Origin: Mixophyes australis | Taxonomy: Eukaryota; Chordata; Amphibia; Anura; Limnodynastidae | Direction: 5' to 3' | NCBI GenBank assembly: GCA_036250195.1 | Contig: JAVHZZ010000006.1 | Coordinates: 156,724,224 to 156,788,223, forward strand | Length of the DNA stretch: 64,000 nt | The notes under the pieces: model-generated | Seen by the model: only the letters and a program-made list of their open reading frames with translations | The model's database searches: none | What the model was told of the DNA's origin: nothing | Shown: positions 1-12,400 of the stretch, piece after piece | Layout: each line of letters starts with the position of its first letter | How positions within the stretch are numbered: position 1 is the stretch's first letter | Translations under genes and position numbers: made by a program

Positions 1-25
1 TAACATATGAACATATAATCTCAGC

Positions 26-80
26 TGTCATTGGTTGCTACGCATTTCATTGTATGACTTCATCAGGGTATAACCAGTGA
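26..80 (-). ncRNA. Degenerate hammerhead-ribozyme-like tail
   Basis: Read on the minus strand, the box CTGATGA (60-66) is followed 11 bases later by GAAA (45-48) and then TGCGT. This is the order of the conserved core of hammerhead ribozymes, which Penelope-like elements are known to carry in their terminal repeats. The bases between the boxes do not form a convincing stem II, so the motif is probably inactive. A chance match is possible. Confidence 0.35.
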
Positions 81-442
81 GAGCTGATTTGTGCTTTATA
101 TATATTATGGAGCTTGCGAACCCGAAGTTGTCTCTCATTAGAGAAAATGGCATAATTTCTAAACAGTCAGACTTTCAATCAACACAATATTATTCTTCCT
201 CACAATGATAAAGCATGCCTCTATATCCAAAAAGGCATAATGGACAATACTATGTTGCATAAGACCGCCTAAATATGTTATTTTTAGCAAAATATATAGA
301 AAACAAACAAACCTTTTTTAAAATAATTAAAACATCCATATAATTTATATAAAACATATGTATATAAATTACTTTAAAATAATTCTTCGGTATAGTTATA
401 AAAAGGATTTTAGTTCAAAATCTGCATTCAGCCCCAAGGGTG

Positions 443-740
443 TTAAAGTACCCAAGGTATATATATCCATTTAGATTCTTCTTGGTTCAAAATTCTATTG
501 AAGTCTCCTCCTCTCCAATGTTTTTGAACTAATTTGATAGCTACAAATTTTAATCCTGTTGGATTGTTTTGATGATTTATTCTGAAATGATTTGACAAAT
601 GAGTTTCCAGGCCAATTCTTATATTTCTCATATGCTCATTCATCCGTGTTTTGATCTTTCTAAATGTTCTGCCCACATCAAATTTTTATATTTTACATGC
701 ATGATAAGTCAGAATTGCCTATCTGATTCATAATACAGAT
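443..740 (-). pseudogene. GIY-YIG endonuclease remnant (Penelope-like)
   Basis: The open part (676 down to 443, 77 codons) begins with VGRTFRKIKTRMNEH, which matches the second half of the GIY-YIG core, where an Arg and a Glu/His-bearing helix follow the YVG motif. It continues with a histidine-rich stretch (HLSNHFRINHQ) and an RGGD motif, all typical of the C-terminal endonuclease of Penelope-like elements, which nicks target DNA for insertion. The preceding bases continue the same reading to about 740 but contain a stop. No intact start or RT domain is present, so this is a dead fragment. Confidence 0.65.
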
Positions 741-745
741 ATTTG

Positions 746-889
746 CAATTTTATTTGGGTTAGAATATTATATTTTATTTACATAGTTCTTTTCTGTTAA
801 ATCCAGGAAATTTCATCAACCCATGTTGTCACAGAAACACTAAAATCAGCATATAACATTACACCCTTCCCTTAGTTTTTTGTTGTAAG
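746..889. other. Upstream flank of gstp1
   Basis: AT-rich sequence between the Penelope remnant and the gstp1 promoter elements. I see no gene or repeat boundary in it; distal promoter elements could lie here. Confidence 0.4.
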
Positions 890-899
890 GCTGTCACTG

Positions 900-909
900 T
901 GACTCAGCA
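900..909 (+). promoter_or_regulatory. AP-1 / antioxidant response-like element
   Basis: TGACTCAGCA fits both the AP-1 site (TGACTCA) and the antioxidant response element core (TGACnnnGC). Mammalian GSTP1 promoters have the same kind of site close to the start of transcription, bound by AP-1 and Nrf2/small Maf. Here it lies 13 bases upstream of the TATA box. Oxidative-stress induction is inferred, not shown. Confidence 0.7.
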
Positions 910-921
910 GAAATGGTTTTC

Positions 922-929
922 TATATAAG
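922..929 (+). promoter_or_regulatory. TATA box of gstp1
   Basis: TATATAAG lies about 60 bases upstream of the exon 1 splice donor. This predicts transcription starting near 950-955 and a short first exon of roughly 35 bases. Confidence 0.7.
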
Positions 930-951
930 TAGAGAGTTGTACATAACTCGC

Positions 952-987
952 CAGTTCTTGAAGGCGACACACTAATTGGATAAACAA
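952..987 (+). other. gstp1: gstp1 exon 1 (5' UTR plus first base of start codon)
   Basis: The exon ends AAACAA at 987 and is followed by GTAAGG, a strong splice donor. Exon 2 begins TGACT, so the initiator codon is split A|TG between exons 1 and 2. As I recall the human GSTP1 gene, its start codon is split at the same place. The 5' limit is predicted from the TATA box and is uncertain by several bases. Confidence 0.65.
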
Positions 988-3900
988 GTAAGGACACATC
1001 TACACACTTGTATAGTCTGTATTCAAGATGCCTATTAATTATTTTCCTTTTTAAGATAGTGTTGTATAGTTAGAATTTTTTTTAATTGAATTTTGCATGA
1101 ACATTTGACTTTGTATGTACCTTGAATTTAATACTTAATATTTATCTCAAAAGTCCTTATCAATAAACCTTACAGATGTGCTAGCAAGTCATTGGAAGCA
1201 TTACAGCTTGTGTGATATCACTATTTTGCTCTTAACGATCATCTGTACCATTTGAAACCAAATTATGCTTTTGAATCAGCTTTGCAAACTATTGCTGTGA
1301 TTTAATTAATTATGGTCTTTTTTTTATTTATATTTCTGTTGTCTGCAAATTAATGACATAGTTGAAAAGTGATGTGGAGAAAATTGGGGATCTGTACCAA
1401 ATAATATTAAAACATAATTAGCAGTTAGTTTATTAGTTGGTGTTACACATGCTAAATGTCTTGGACATATTTTTGGTTCTGACCAATTGGTTACAAACCC
1501 CAGGACTATGTGGAAGTAGCATTCACATATTTAAGTTAGTGCTTTATGATGATATAACTACCAGTAATGCATACTTTTGCGTTCAGAGAAATACAATATT
1601 TGTAATTCTCTCCAGGAATATTTTTTTCTGAATCTTATGTGAGCAATGAGCACCAAGATAATATTCTGCTGCATTAGTTAATTCAAAACCGTTTTTTTAA
1701 ACACTGTTCTGTCATTCATCCTTTCTACATTTGATAAAGCTGTACCAATCCATTGTTATAACAACACATATCTGTCTTTAAAATGTCCTGTCTCTAACCG
1801 GTGAGTGATTGTAACCTGCCTGCAGAGAAGTGTGAAATAGAGCTGGGTGAGGTGATACATTGAGGCACAAAATACATGGAGGTACATGTATCAAGCTGAA
1901 AGTTTTCCGACGGGTTTGAAAAGCCAATCAGATTCTAGCTATCATTTATTTAGTGCATTCTACACAATAAACGCTAGAATCTTATTGGTTGCTATAGGCA
2001 ACATCTCCACTTTTCAAACCCGCCGAAAAACTCTCAGCTTGATACATTTACCCCATGGTCTTTCATAATTATTTACAGAATATGTTTATTTCTTTACACA
2101 GAAGTGAGCTGGTGAAGGTTGGGCATTGAGTTGTGTGGCAATTGGGTGCACAGCAAAAGTTGGAAATGGTGGTACAAATATTTTTAAATAAGAGCTTGGC
2201 TATGTGTAAGATGCAATATCAGTGTTAAACATTGTGCTGGTATACTGAGTGGAGCTTTATCATATTAATATTATGTGGGGGACTGTGTTTGGCTGGAATA
2301 ATGAAGAGGAGAGCAGTGCACCAGACGCAGTTAGTAAAGGTGAAGTGTGTCTGAAACCCCACTCCATCCCCCTGTTGTTGGCAAGCATGCAATTAGCTTC
2401 CCTTAGTTCAATTTCCTTACTATTTACTATAAGGGAGTGATCACCATGGTGTACCTTCCCCTGAGCATTGTACCATTTTGCTTTTGTCTTCTGTGTGACT
2501 GATAACGCTGTCACTAAAAGAGACGTAACAGTGTACTCCCTTTGGAAAGTGATAGCCAAAGATAGCAGGATTACCACACGGGGCTGTTTACTGTAACAGC
2601 CCACCTCCGGCCAGGCTCACATGTTTATATACTAAAGGGTAACCTGAGCAGGGACCAAACCCTCCCCTCTAAAGTGATTACTGACCACTGTTCCCTTAGC
2701 GGTTTGTCAAATTGCCCTGACCCATTATTTATTGATTTAGTAGAACCAGACAAAACGGGGAACCTAGAGGGAGAATGGCCAGAAATCATGTACCCTTGCC
2801 AGCTCCTTAAGATAAGTGCAGCCAAAAAGCCTCAGTCCTGGGCTAGCTCACTTTCTGCTTATACACACACGCCTAGAGTGCTCCAGCATGAGGAGTTATA
2901 ACAATTGGTTCCCAGGAGGATGAAGGAGACCCAAGGCTGGCCATGGAATACGGATTCCATTGGTCAAAAGCAGGGTGACACATGCAGAAACTTGTCTATG
3001 CATTGGAGCTCTAAGACAGTGAGACTCAGAATCTAAGGGCCTGATTTATAGTTGAACTATGTAACTATATATATAACTAAGTTCAACTATTTATAGTTGA
3101 AATATGCTTAGTTTGTGTATATGCAAATATGTGTCTATACACTTGCGTTTCCATGTCTGTATTTTGTGTTGCACGCAGACTTAAATCTAACATATAGATG
3201 AGTCCATAGCAAAAATGCGACAATATTCACTAGCTCTCAAACTGCCACCCAAAATGATGTCTTGTAACTAATGTATTTAAGGATACATGCAACAAGATAA
3301 TAAGACACAAGTTAAAAGTGTGTTTTAGCTTGTGTCTGCACACTCCTACTGTACTGCATTAGTGCACCAGAACTGCCTCCACACATGACCATATCTACAG
3401 AGACTGGCTCAGTAATATAAAATAACCCCTATCATTCCAGGCCAATATTGGCAAGTATCACTTGCAAAAATAACCCTAACCACTAGAGGAATTGATAAAT
3501 GTTAAAAATTGTATGTTCTGCCCTACCTATATCTGTCTGTGTGTGTATCTCCAAAATTGTGAGATCTACCAATAATTTCTGGTACTGGTCATTCTCAAAC
3601 CTTTTGCAGATAGAAATATTTGAGTATGTAGATTCACAAAGAAGCAATATCATCTTTCAGTTGAGGTGGTTGCAGCTGAACTCATAGATGTCCAATTGGA
3701 TCACTTAACTTTCTTTGAAAGGATTGAATATTCATATAGCCCTTTACATTGTCCCATGCAATATAATCAATACAATATTTCTATAATAATTATATTCTTT
3801 CTGTTTTCCAGTGACTGGATATGTTATAACCTATTTCCCACTGAGGGGTAAGTGATTGATTGCTGAGCAGACTGTATTCCACATTGTTCACTCAAACTAC

Positions 3901-5469
3901 ACTTCTGTACATTCTCACTATCCATCATATATGTTGTACCTTTCCAATCTACACCCATCATAGTTCCAATTTATCCTATTAGACAATTTGTTACCTCTCT
4001 GCTTAATGCACCTTTTAAACTATACTACAATTTACAAATTCTCCATCATTACTCAGAACAAATACATTGTTTATAAGTGAAACTTACCATGACAAATTGT
4101 AGTAATTCTAAATAGGTTTTATCAAGTGACAACGTTTAAGCCCTAATAACACAGATATGGGAATACCTATTTATCAAGGTATTCTGAATGTTAGAACATT
4201 AATTTCTAGGTTCAGGTTCATTGCCAATAAGGACAGATGGATATACTTGGGGAACAAGAATGTATATATTCAGTGTACACAGAATGAATATAACAGCATG
4301 ATATGTATATAACACATCCAAACAGAGGTATTACAGATAACATAACAGAAAAATAGATAGGAGAAAAGACTAGGTCATTGGAGGTATATGAAACTGCATA
4401 AAATCTATTTCTTACAATTCAGATGTTACCTAATAAGTCACAAATTGCTTCAAATTTTGTTATTTCAATATTGTGGTTAGTAACATAAAGTAAAAATGTG
4501 GAAAATTATACCTCTGATCCTAGCACTGGTCCTGGTTTCAGATCGTCATAATACATCCTACAGATAAAAATAAAGTTTTAATTGTACTGATAATACCTAA
4601 GCACACACCGGCCTGAATAGTCTACATTACTAAATGCCCAAACACATAACTCCTACCAATCCAATTTTTGGAATTGGGGCGAACGAGAAGGTGGTATGGT
4701 CTTCTCAAAATTGGGCATGGGGAATCATGATAGAAGCATGATCACATTATTATCGGGGAGGGGCCATGTCCTGTGAGGTGTGTATACAACCACTGAACTC
4801 CTAGGCTGCCCCCAACCCCCCTCCCCTAAAAATACCCTGGCATAGACATGTGCACCTCTCTCAACATTCCCAGCAGTCAGGACAAACATTCTGTCTGTCA
4901 GAATGGCGTTCCATCCTGCTGAAATTGGTACAGTTGGGAAGTATGCACACATTACATCATCTCTGATTATATATATTGTGGCAAGAGCCCGCTACTGCTG
5001 AGGCACACGCGAACAACTTCTTCCTTTTTATGTGGTTTTATTGTCAGGATGGTAAATGTTTTGACACCGTACAGATTTCACAGCAATACTTGGAGACCCT
5101 AAACGCTAGCTAGACATAGCTCCGCTCTCTCAAGACCAGCCAGCTTACCCAGCGTTGATCTCAGTGCACAAATGATATAAACAAGCTTTTATACCTGATA
5201 CTCCTACCCCAGCCTTAGCTTGATGGACAGGTGACACACCCACATTCTCTTTAAAAGGAAACGCCCATCACTGGCTCTGTAATTCAAACAGACACACCCT
5301 GTCTGTTTGCTGAGAGGAAGGATTTCAAGTCATGTAAGTTAAACCAAATTTAAACTATTGCTTTTCATTCATAGGTCTTTACATTCAATCTAGGTGCATT
5401 ACTGCACAAATGTTTTACTCTACTTCCCTGCTTTCTCTGCACATTGCCAGCTAAATGCCTCCTTTTGTT

Positions 5470-5504
<35 letters not shown>

Positions 5505-5861
5505 AAAAAAATAGAGAGGACACTCACCATTTAAAACAGATAGATTATTCTTTATTTTCCACCCAGTTCCTTTATATTATAGTCGATGTTTCGGTCTTAC
5601 ATCCGGACCTTTTTCAAGACAGGTTTTTCATTGAACATAGTCTATGCTTGTCTTGTCTGCTGTTCAATGAAAACCTGGATCTAAGACCGAAACATCGACT
5701 ATACCATAAAGGAACTGAATTTAAAATAAAGTATAATCTATCTGTTTTAAATGGTGAATGCCCTCTCTATTTTTTGAACATGTTCCCATGGAAATGAGAG
5801 CTATTGTGGAGCACCCGAAAGAGGATTTACTTGAAGATACGAGTGCAGTTTTTTGCAATAA

Positions 5862-5914
<53 letters not shown>

Positions 5915-6402
5915 AACAAAGGGAGGCATTTTTCTGACAAGAGGCAGAGAAAGTATACAAACAGAATAAAACAATGGCACAGTTATGCACCTAGGTTGAG
6001 ATTAAACCAGGTAAAAACGTATGTGTAGTTTAAAGTTTGTTAACTTACATGATTTCCTCTCAGCAAATAGACAGGGTGTGTCTGTGCAAACAGAGCCACT
6101 GATGGGTGTTTTCTTTTAAAGAGAAGGTGGGTGTTTCACCTGTCTATCAAGCTAAGGCTGGGGGAGGAGTAACATGTATAAAAGCTTGTTTGTGCCATTT
6201 TGTTAGAGAAGATCAACGCTGGAGAAGCTGGCTGGTCTTGAGAGAGCTGAGCTATGTCTAGCTAGCGTTTAGGGTCTCCAAGAAATGCTGTGAAATCTGT
6301 ATGGTGTCAAAACATTTACCATCCTGACAATAAAACTACATAAAAAGGAAGAAGTTGTTCGTGTGTGCTTCTGCAGTAGTGGGCTTTTGCCACAATATAT
6401 AT

Positions 6403-6454
<52 letters not shown>

Positions 6455-9400
6455 TTTTTTCACTCATCTAATATTTGTCTCATTTCATTGACATATAACT
6501 GTGCTCTTTACTAAATCACTATGCTCATTTATAGGAAGAGCTGAGCCCATACGACTACTACTTGGAGACCAAGGGGCTTTGTGGACAGAAGAGGAGGTGC
6601 AGATTCCAGATTGGTTTGCAGGAAAATGTGATCTGAAGAAACAGACGGTGAGATCCCTTTCTAATATGTCATGCCAGCCACACATGGTACAGTCCTGTCT
6701 GGATAGAGATCAATTTGGCCACACATGTGAATGACCAAATTGGATAAGATTTGGCTGTTTGGTGCTCTGAATTACTTCTGGTGGTATTAAGGCCTGTATA
6801 TGTGGTCAGAAGATGACCACATATACACACAGGCCACTGAAGTTATCTGTGGTCATCTTTCAACCACATTTAATAACATGTCTGATACTGATCCCACCTA
6901 CTTTGATTATCGGATGTATGGTTGTTTTGGGACTACACACGCTGCAGTATCGGGCAATTGGACAGTATTATTGTCTCCCAAGATAAATCCCTATCAACAT
7001 ACTATTTTTTGGGTTGTCTCGCAAATTAAATTGTAGATTGCTTTATCATACCTGACAGTCTGAGTCGTTTCCCTGAAAAAATGGTCTGCTCCTCTGTTTT
7101 CTCATACTTTCCAATTGAAATATCAGTGAAATAAATAATTGACATCAAGCTTGTTTTTAATGGATATTAATTAATTCAGTCAGAGGGATTCAGCAATAAT
7201 GAATTGTAGTGTTTGTAGTTCAGAATTATGCACTGTTTATTAAATAGCTTCAGTGCAAAACTTGGTGCATTTGTGCCCCTAATCAGTACTTAGCAAGGGA
7301 TGTTCCATACGTTCATACACTCAACTCCTCCCATTGACAAGTACAAATTTTTTACCCCCAATAGACGCTTAGACCATTTTGGACCAATATCCATGTGCAT
7401 TTGCAGAACAGCAGCTGTGTGATCGCCAAATAGCATTGGCGCTGCGTGTTGTCAAATATTAACCTGGATCACCCCTGCTATAGATGCTATTAGTGTGGAG
7501 ATGACAAATATGATGAAGATATTGTGCAAGTACAGCAATAAATATATTTTTTCTCTTAGTGCTACTCTGACTAAAGAAGTAAACAAATAGAGAGTGATTC
7601 ACCACTTATACATTCATATGACAACTAGCATTTCTGGTGGGAATTTTCAACCAATAAACCACATAGTGCCACCATAGGAAGTGGTAGCATTTGGAGGTAA
7701 CACTTTGTGTGGTGACGGTTGACTTGGTATAGGTCAAGGAGTAATGATCTACACAGGTGACTGTAGATTGCTTAGGGTATAAATACATGGTAAAAGCATT
7801 CCAACATAATTCCCACATGGCAATATTTAAGAACAGTGTAACATGTACAATATATATATACCAACGAGAGGGCAGTTTGAACCTTTATTGTAATAGCCTG
7901 GCACCCTACAATTATCACACTGTCCAATTTAGCAATGCATGTGAGTAATCAAATTGAACATTCGACATTCGATGCTTGTGCCAAAAAAGCTGGATCACCA
8001 ACTTCTGGGTCCCTAAGTCCTATAATTATGGTTAAAAGATGACCATAAACAGACTCATAGTGGCCACATTTACCAATAGGCCTAATAACGATCCTTTGCT
8101 TTTGATAGGACCATTATCAGGTATGATGGTCATTTGAGGCCAGACAGATGTCAATATTGTCCCAGTTGACAGTCATTTCAACATGTGTAGCCAGAATTAG
8201 GTCCAGTAACAGGAATCCCAGACACTGAGGCTCAAGCACAGTGGTATTTTTATTTTTTTATAGTTTTTTTTAAATTTGCAGGTTTTAGCATTCCGTCTCT
8301 TTTTTAATATGCTAATTTATTTGTTATGTTGAAAATGCATATGCAAATAAAGATTAACTCCTATTGCCTTTTTATCAATCTTTTTGTATATCCTGCAGGC
8401 CTTTGGTCAGTTGCCCCGGTTTAAAGATGGAAACTTTGAACTGTATCAGAGCAACAGTATTCTGAGATACTTGGCACGCAAATATGGTGAGTATACCTAT
8501 ACTATTCCATAATGAGGACTGATTTTGCTTCTTCTTTTTGCTTATAGTACCCTCAATTATGTCCTTATTTATACATCTTGTTTTAATGATGTATAATATT
8601 AAAATAATATACAAGCAATGTTAATGGTCACGTCACATAGAGATGTGCCATTCCAGCGGATTACATAGCAGCAAGAAGCTGGGCCTGATTCCCCACTGTT
8701 TCAACAGCTGGGAAAAATGTCAGGACAGTTCTCCAAATTCAAAACTTTATATAACTATTTGGCGGAATTGGGATGTATGCTTATTCCAAAATGGAGCAGT
8801 GAATTAAAATAATAATTAAGGAAGTCGTAAGTCAGTATTATCAGCAGCAGCTATTTATATAGCACCACTAATTCCGCAGCGCTGTACAGAGATCTGGTCC
8901 ACATCAGTCCCTGCCTCATTTGCTGGTATGTGTTATAGAGCACACATTCCCTAATATAATAGTCCACAAATATAGAACACAGTGCATACTTTTTTTATTT
9001 ATTGCACACAGACATAATAGGTAGACAAATGGAGGCTGAGGTATGGAGCAGCAACAGTATGTGGAGGAGCATCACATTTTCTAGTTAATAATATAAGTTA
9101 ACAATAGAATTATTTTGTAAAGAAACAAGCACTTACTCCCAGCCAAGACAGAATAATTAACTTCATTAGTGCCCACAGTTACTAATAAATTAGTTTGATT
9201 TCTAGTTTTATATATTTTTCGCAAGTTTTGGAATATTTTGTCAAACTTCAGAAGTGGCCGATTGTAGGATTGAGACTCATTCGTCATTAAGTCATGGGGC
9301 AGCACAGTGGTCGGCATTGCTGTCTCATAGCACTGTGGTCATGAGTTTGAATTCCAACCAGTACACTATCTGTGTGGAGTTTGTTCTCCCTGTGTTTGTA

Positions 9401-12400
9401 TGGGTTTCCTCCCACACTCCAAAAAGATACTGGAAGGTTAATTGAATAAAAAAATTGTGTGTGTGTGTGTGTGTGTGTGTGTCTCTGTGTGTCTGTGTGT
9501 GTAGACTGTAAGCTCCAATTGGGCAGAGACTGATGTGAATGACAAATATTTTCTTTACAGCATTGTATTATTGGTGGAGCCATACAAATAATAATAATAT
9601 GTTTCTGAATGGAAAATTCCTGCTCAGAGTAATATGTGATTCAGATAGGCTGGTGTACAAAGACTGATATTTGCACCACTTAGGATATTCATCTCTTGGC
9701 ACACAGCTGTAGAACTTTGACAAAACTTGATGATCATTATTTTCAAGTTGTAATCCTCACTGAGCCTTATTAGGAACAGCAGAAAGGGAGTCTGTAAACA
9801 TCTCAAGTGCTTGAAGATCTACAAGTTTCGCCACATGTTCAAGAGCCATTTGGATTACTAGGAAATATATTTTGTCTTGTTGGGAAATACACAAGATCAC
9901 CTTTTTCAACGTGAGATTTTTAAAGCAAGGATTAAATTAGAAAGAGTGTGATTGGCTGTTTGCAACAGCACCATTGACGCTGATTGGTGCTTTCTCTTTT
10001 GCTCAGGTGTATATTATGCGTGTCTGATTTAAGCAACAAAAAATATATTTATATTTTTTTGTACACAATACGGGAATTGTTTCTCCTTTATTGGAGAGAG
10101 CACTTGTTGCAGATAAAACAAATGGATAAAAACATGGGAGCAGGTGGAAGTGTCTGTAACGTATGCCGGCTTAAACTGAATGCATTTGCTGCTGGTTCAG
10201 TTCTGCACAGGTTTTAAGAGGCGTACAGCTCAGCACATGGGTGGAAACACGTTATTGCAGGTTTTTTAAGTGTAAAATTTGCCCACTTTGCGACCAACAT
10301 CAGGGCCTTTGTGCATGATGCTAATCTGCAGTGCCAGGAATATGTATAGAAATGCACTACAGACATATCTACATGTGTATCTGCCTTGATAATGCACTAT
10401 TGCCCTGAACAACCAAGCTCATTATTAATGAAGCTGTTGGAGCAGGAAAAGAGTATTATATGATGAGAAAAAAGTATGAATTTCATGTTGCAACACAAAA
10501 TTTTTCGTGCCTCATATACACTTCATGACAATTTTCATATGTACAGCATAATATTTCCTCAGACATTGCTGGAACCAATAACCAGGAGAGCGCACTCATC
10601 GACATGGTCAATGATGGGGTGGAGGATTTGAGACTGAAGTACGGCCGCCTGGTCATGTTTGAATTTGTAAGTATAAGGAAAAGAATTTTATCGAAGTTGT
10701 AAAGTTAGGAGACTGAGAATAGCAGAAATAATTATACTCATCTCCATTTTTATAATTGTCAATATTTACTACTACCAGTATTAATACTACCAGTACACAG
10801 GGCCGTAACTAGGGCTGTGCAACAGGGGCGACCGCCCAGGGCGCAACGCTGAAGGGGGGGCGCAATTTAGGAATATTTTAGGTTAATTTGGTTAAAATTG
10901 AGGGCTAGGGGGGTGGCATTTGTCTTTCTCGCCCGGGCGCTAGAATTCTAAGTTACAGCTCTGCCAGTACAGATAACTAATACATTGGTTTTGAAATTTG
11001 TCTACATTTAAAAATGAATGATACTGTTCAGTTAACTATTTGTTCTGCCTTTTTCTATAAAATTTTGTATATTTCCTTAAGTGTTCTCAGTCCTACCAAG
11101 TGCACAGTAAATTCACTGGTGTTGTTTTTGTTACATTAATTCCATGAAATTAAATTGTGCAAGTACGGAACTGCATTCCACAGAATGGCAAAGATAAAGC
11201 AGAACTTGAAGATTGTATTGATGGAATATCACCCCTATCCAAAATGGCCTCTTCAGCCACAAAACTCCATCCAGTGACATTTCACCCTAATTTCCTTTAT
11301 CTCTATTTACATTTATTTGTGCTTTGCAATTACGAATCACAATAAAAGTCAAACAGAAAACTCAAGATAAACAATTAACAATAAAGGTTAAACCAAACAA
11401 AAATTATTTATGAATAGCTGGGTGAAGATCAAGGTCAGAATGATCTATAAAGTATAGCCTCAATAATCAACTAAGTACGCAAGCCATCCAACCAACAATC
11501 AACTCAAGTATAACATAGCAATGTACTTTTTCATGGATAGGCATGGGGTGTAAGGCCATAGGAAATGTCATCCTTGTTACATCCAATACCTGTTGCACAG
11601 ACTGTGACACAGGGGGTTCTGAAAAAAACCCATTGGATTTTTGCTAAAATGTAGCTGACCAAACGTTATAGTGGGTTTTGCAACTTAACATTTACTTATT
11701 GTGGAACTTACTGCCTCTCTAACAGAATGTCACTTTATATAAAACTTTTTATAAAGCTACTGTAAATTATATCTGTTTAATTAATGTTTAATTGTCATCT
11801 CTTCAATATCGTTTAAGAACATTAGTTTCTAATGAAGAAAAAAAACCACAGAAAAACGAAATTTTGAAGATTAAAAGGGCATTTCAGTCACCTGAAACTG
11901 CTGCGTTTTTTTCAGCCTTTATGAGTTCAATGAATTTCTCTGTGACATCAAGCATCCTTCAACTTTACATTGCGTTATATATAAATCCCCACTTTTAAAG
12001 CAGCAATCCCATGAAAAATTTCCCATTTCTCCACTTCACCGGTGTTTGCTTCTTCAGGCTTCTAGGTGATTTATAATGCTGCAGAGTGTCCATAGTGTAA
12101 TGTGATTACCATGGCAACCACAGACACATGCCACATGATGTAGTGTGTTTTGGAACACACTAAATGACAGTGCAGACTGGAACCCAGTTTGTACTGTAAT
12201 TTCCTCCCCCCTCCTTCTCCCCACTCTGTCTTTACATGACATGCTGTGAAAATGAGCTTGTGTGTGTGACGGGCAGCCATAGCCCCTCCTGAGAGATTTT
12301 AGAAAAGGAGATAATGATTTGTAGGAGGATAGCTAAGAAAAATAACAATCAGATGCGTGTTCAAATATTACTTAACTTGCTATTTAAAGAAAAACAACCC

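Larger units (their letters stand above)
1..745 (-). mobile_element. Penelope-like element, 3' part (degraded)
   Basis: The minus strand carries a GIY-YIG endonuclease remnant (443 to about 740) followed downstream by AT-rich sequence and a terminal stretch at 26-80 that resembles the hammerhead-bearing ends of Penelope-like retroelements. No reverse transcriptase is visible, so the copy is either 5'-truncated near 745 or its rest was lost; the left end may continue outside the window. The assignment rests on the endonuclease similarity, which I recognise by eye, and on the order endonuclease then tail. Confidence 0.6.

Noticed and set aside
9290..9600. tRNA gene within the SINE-like repeat
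   Set aside because: No cloverleaf with proper A and B boxes could be drawn.
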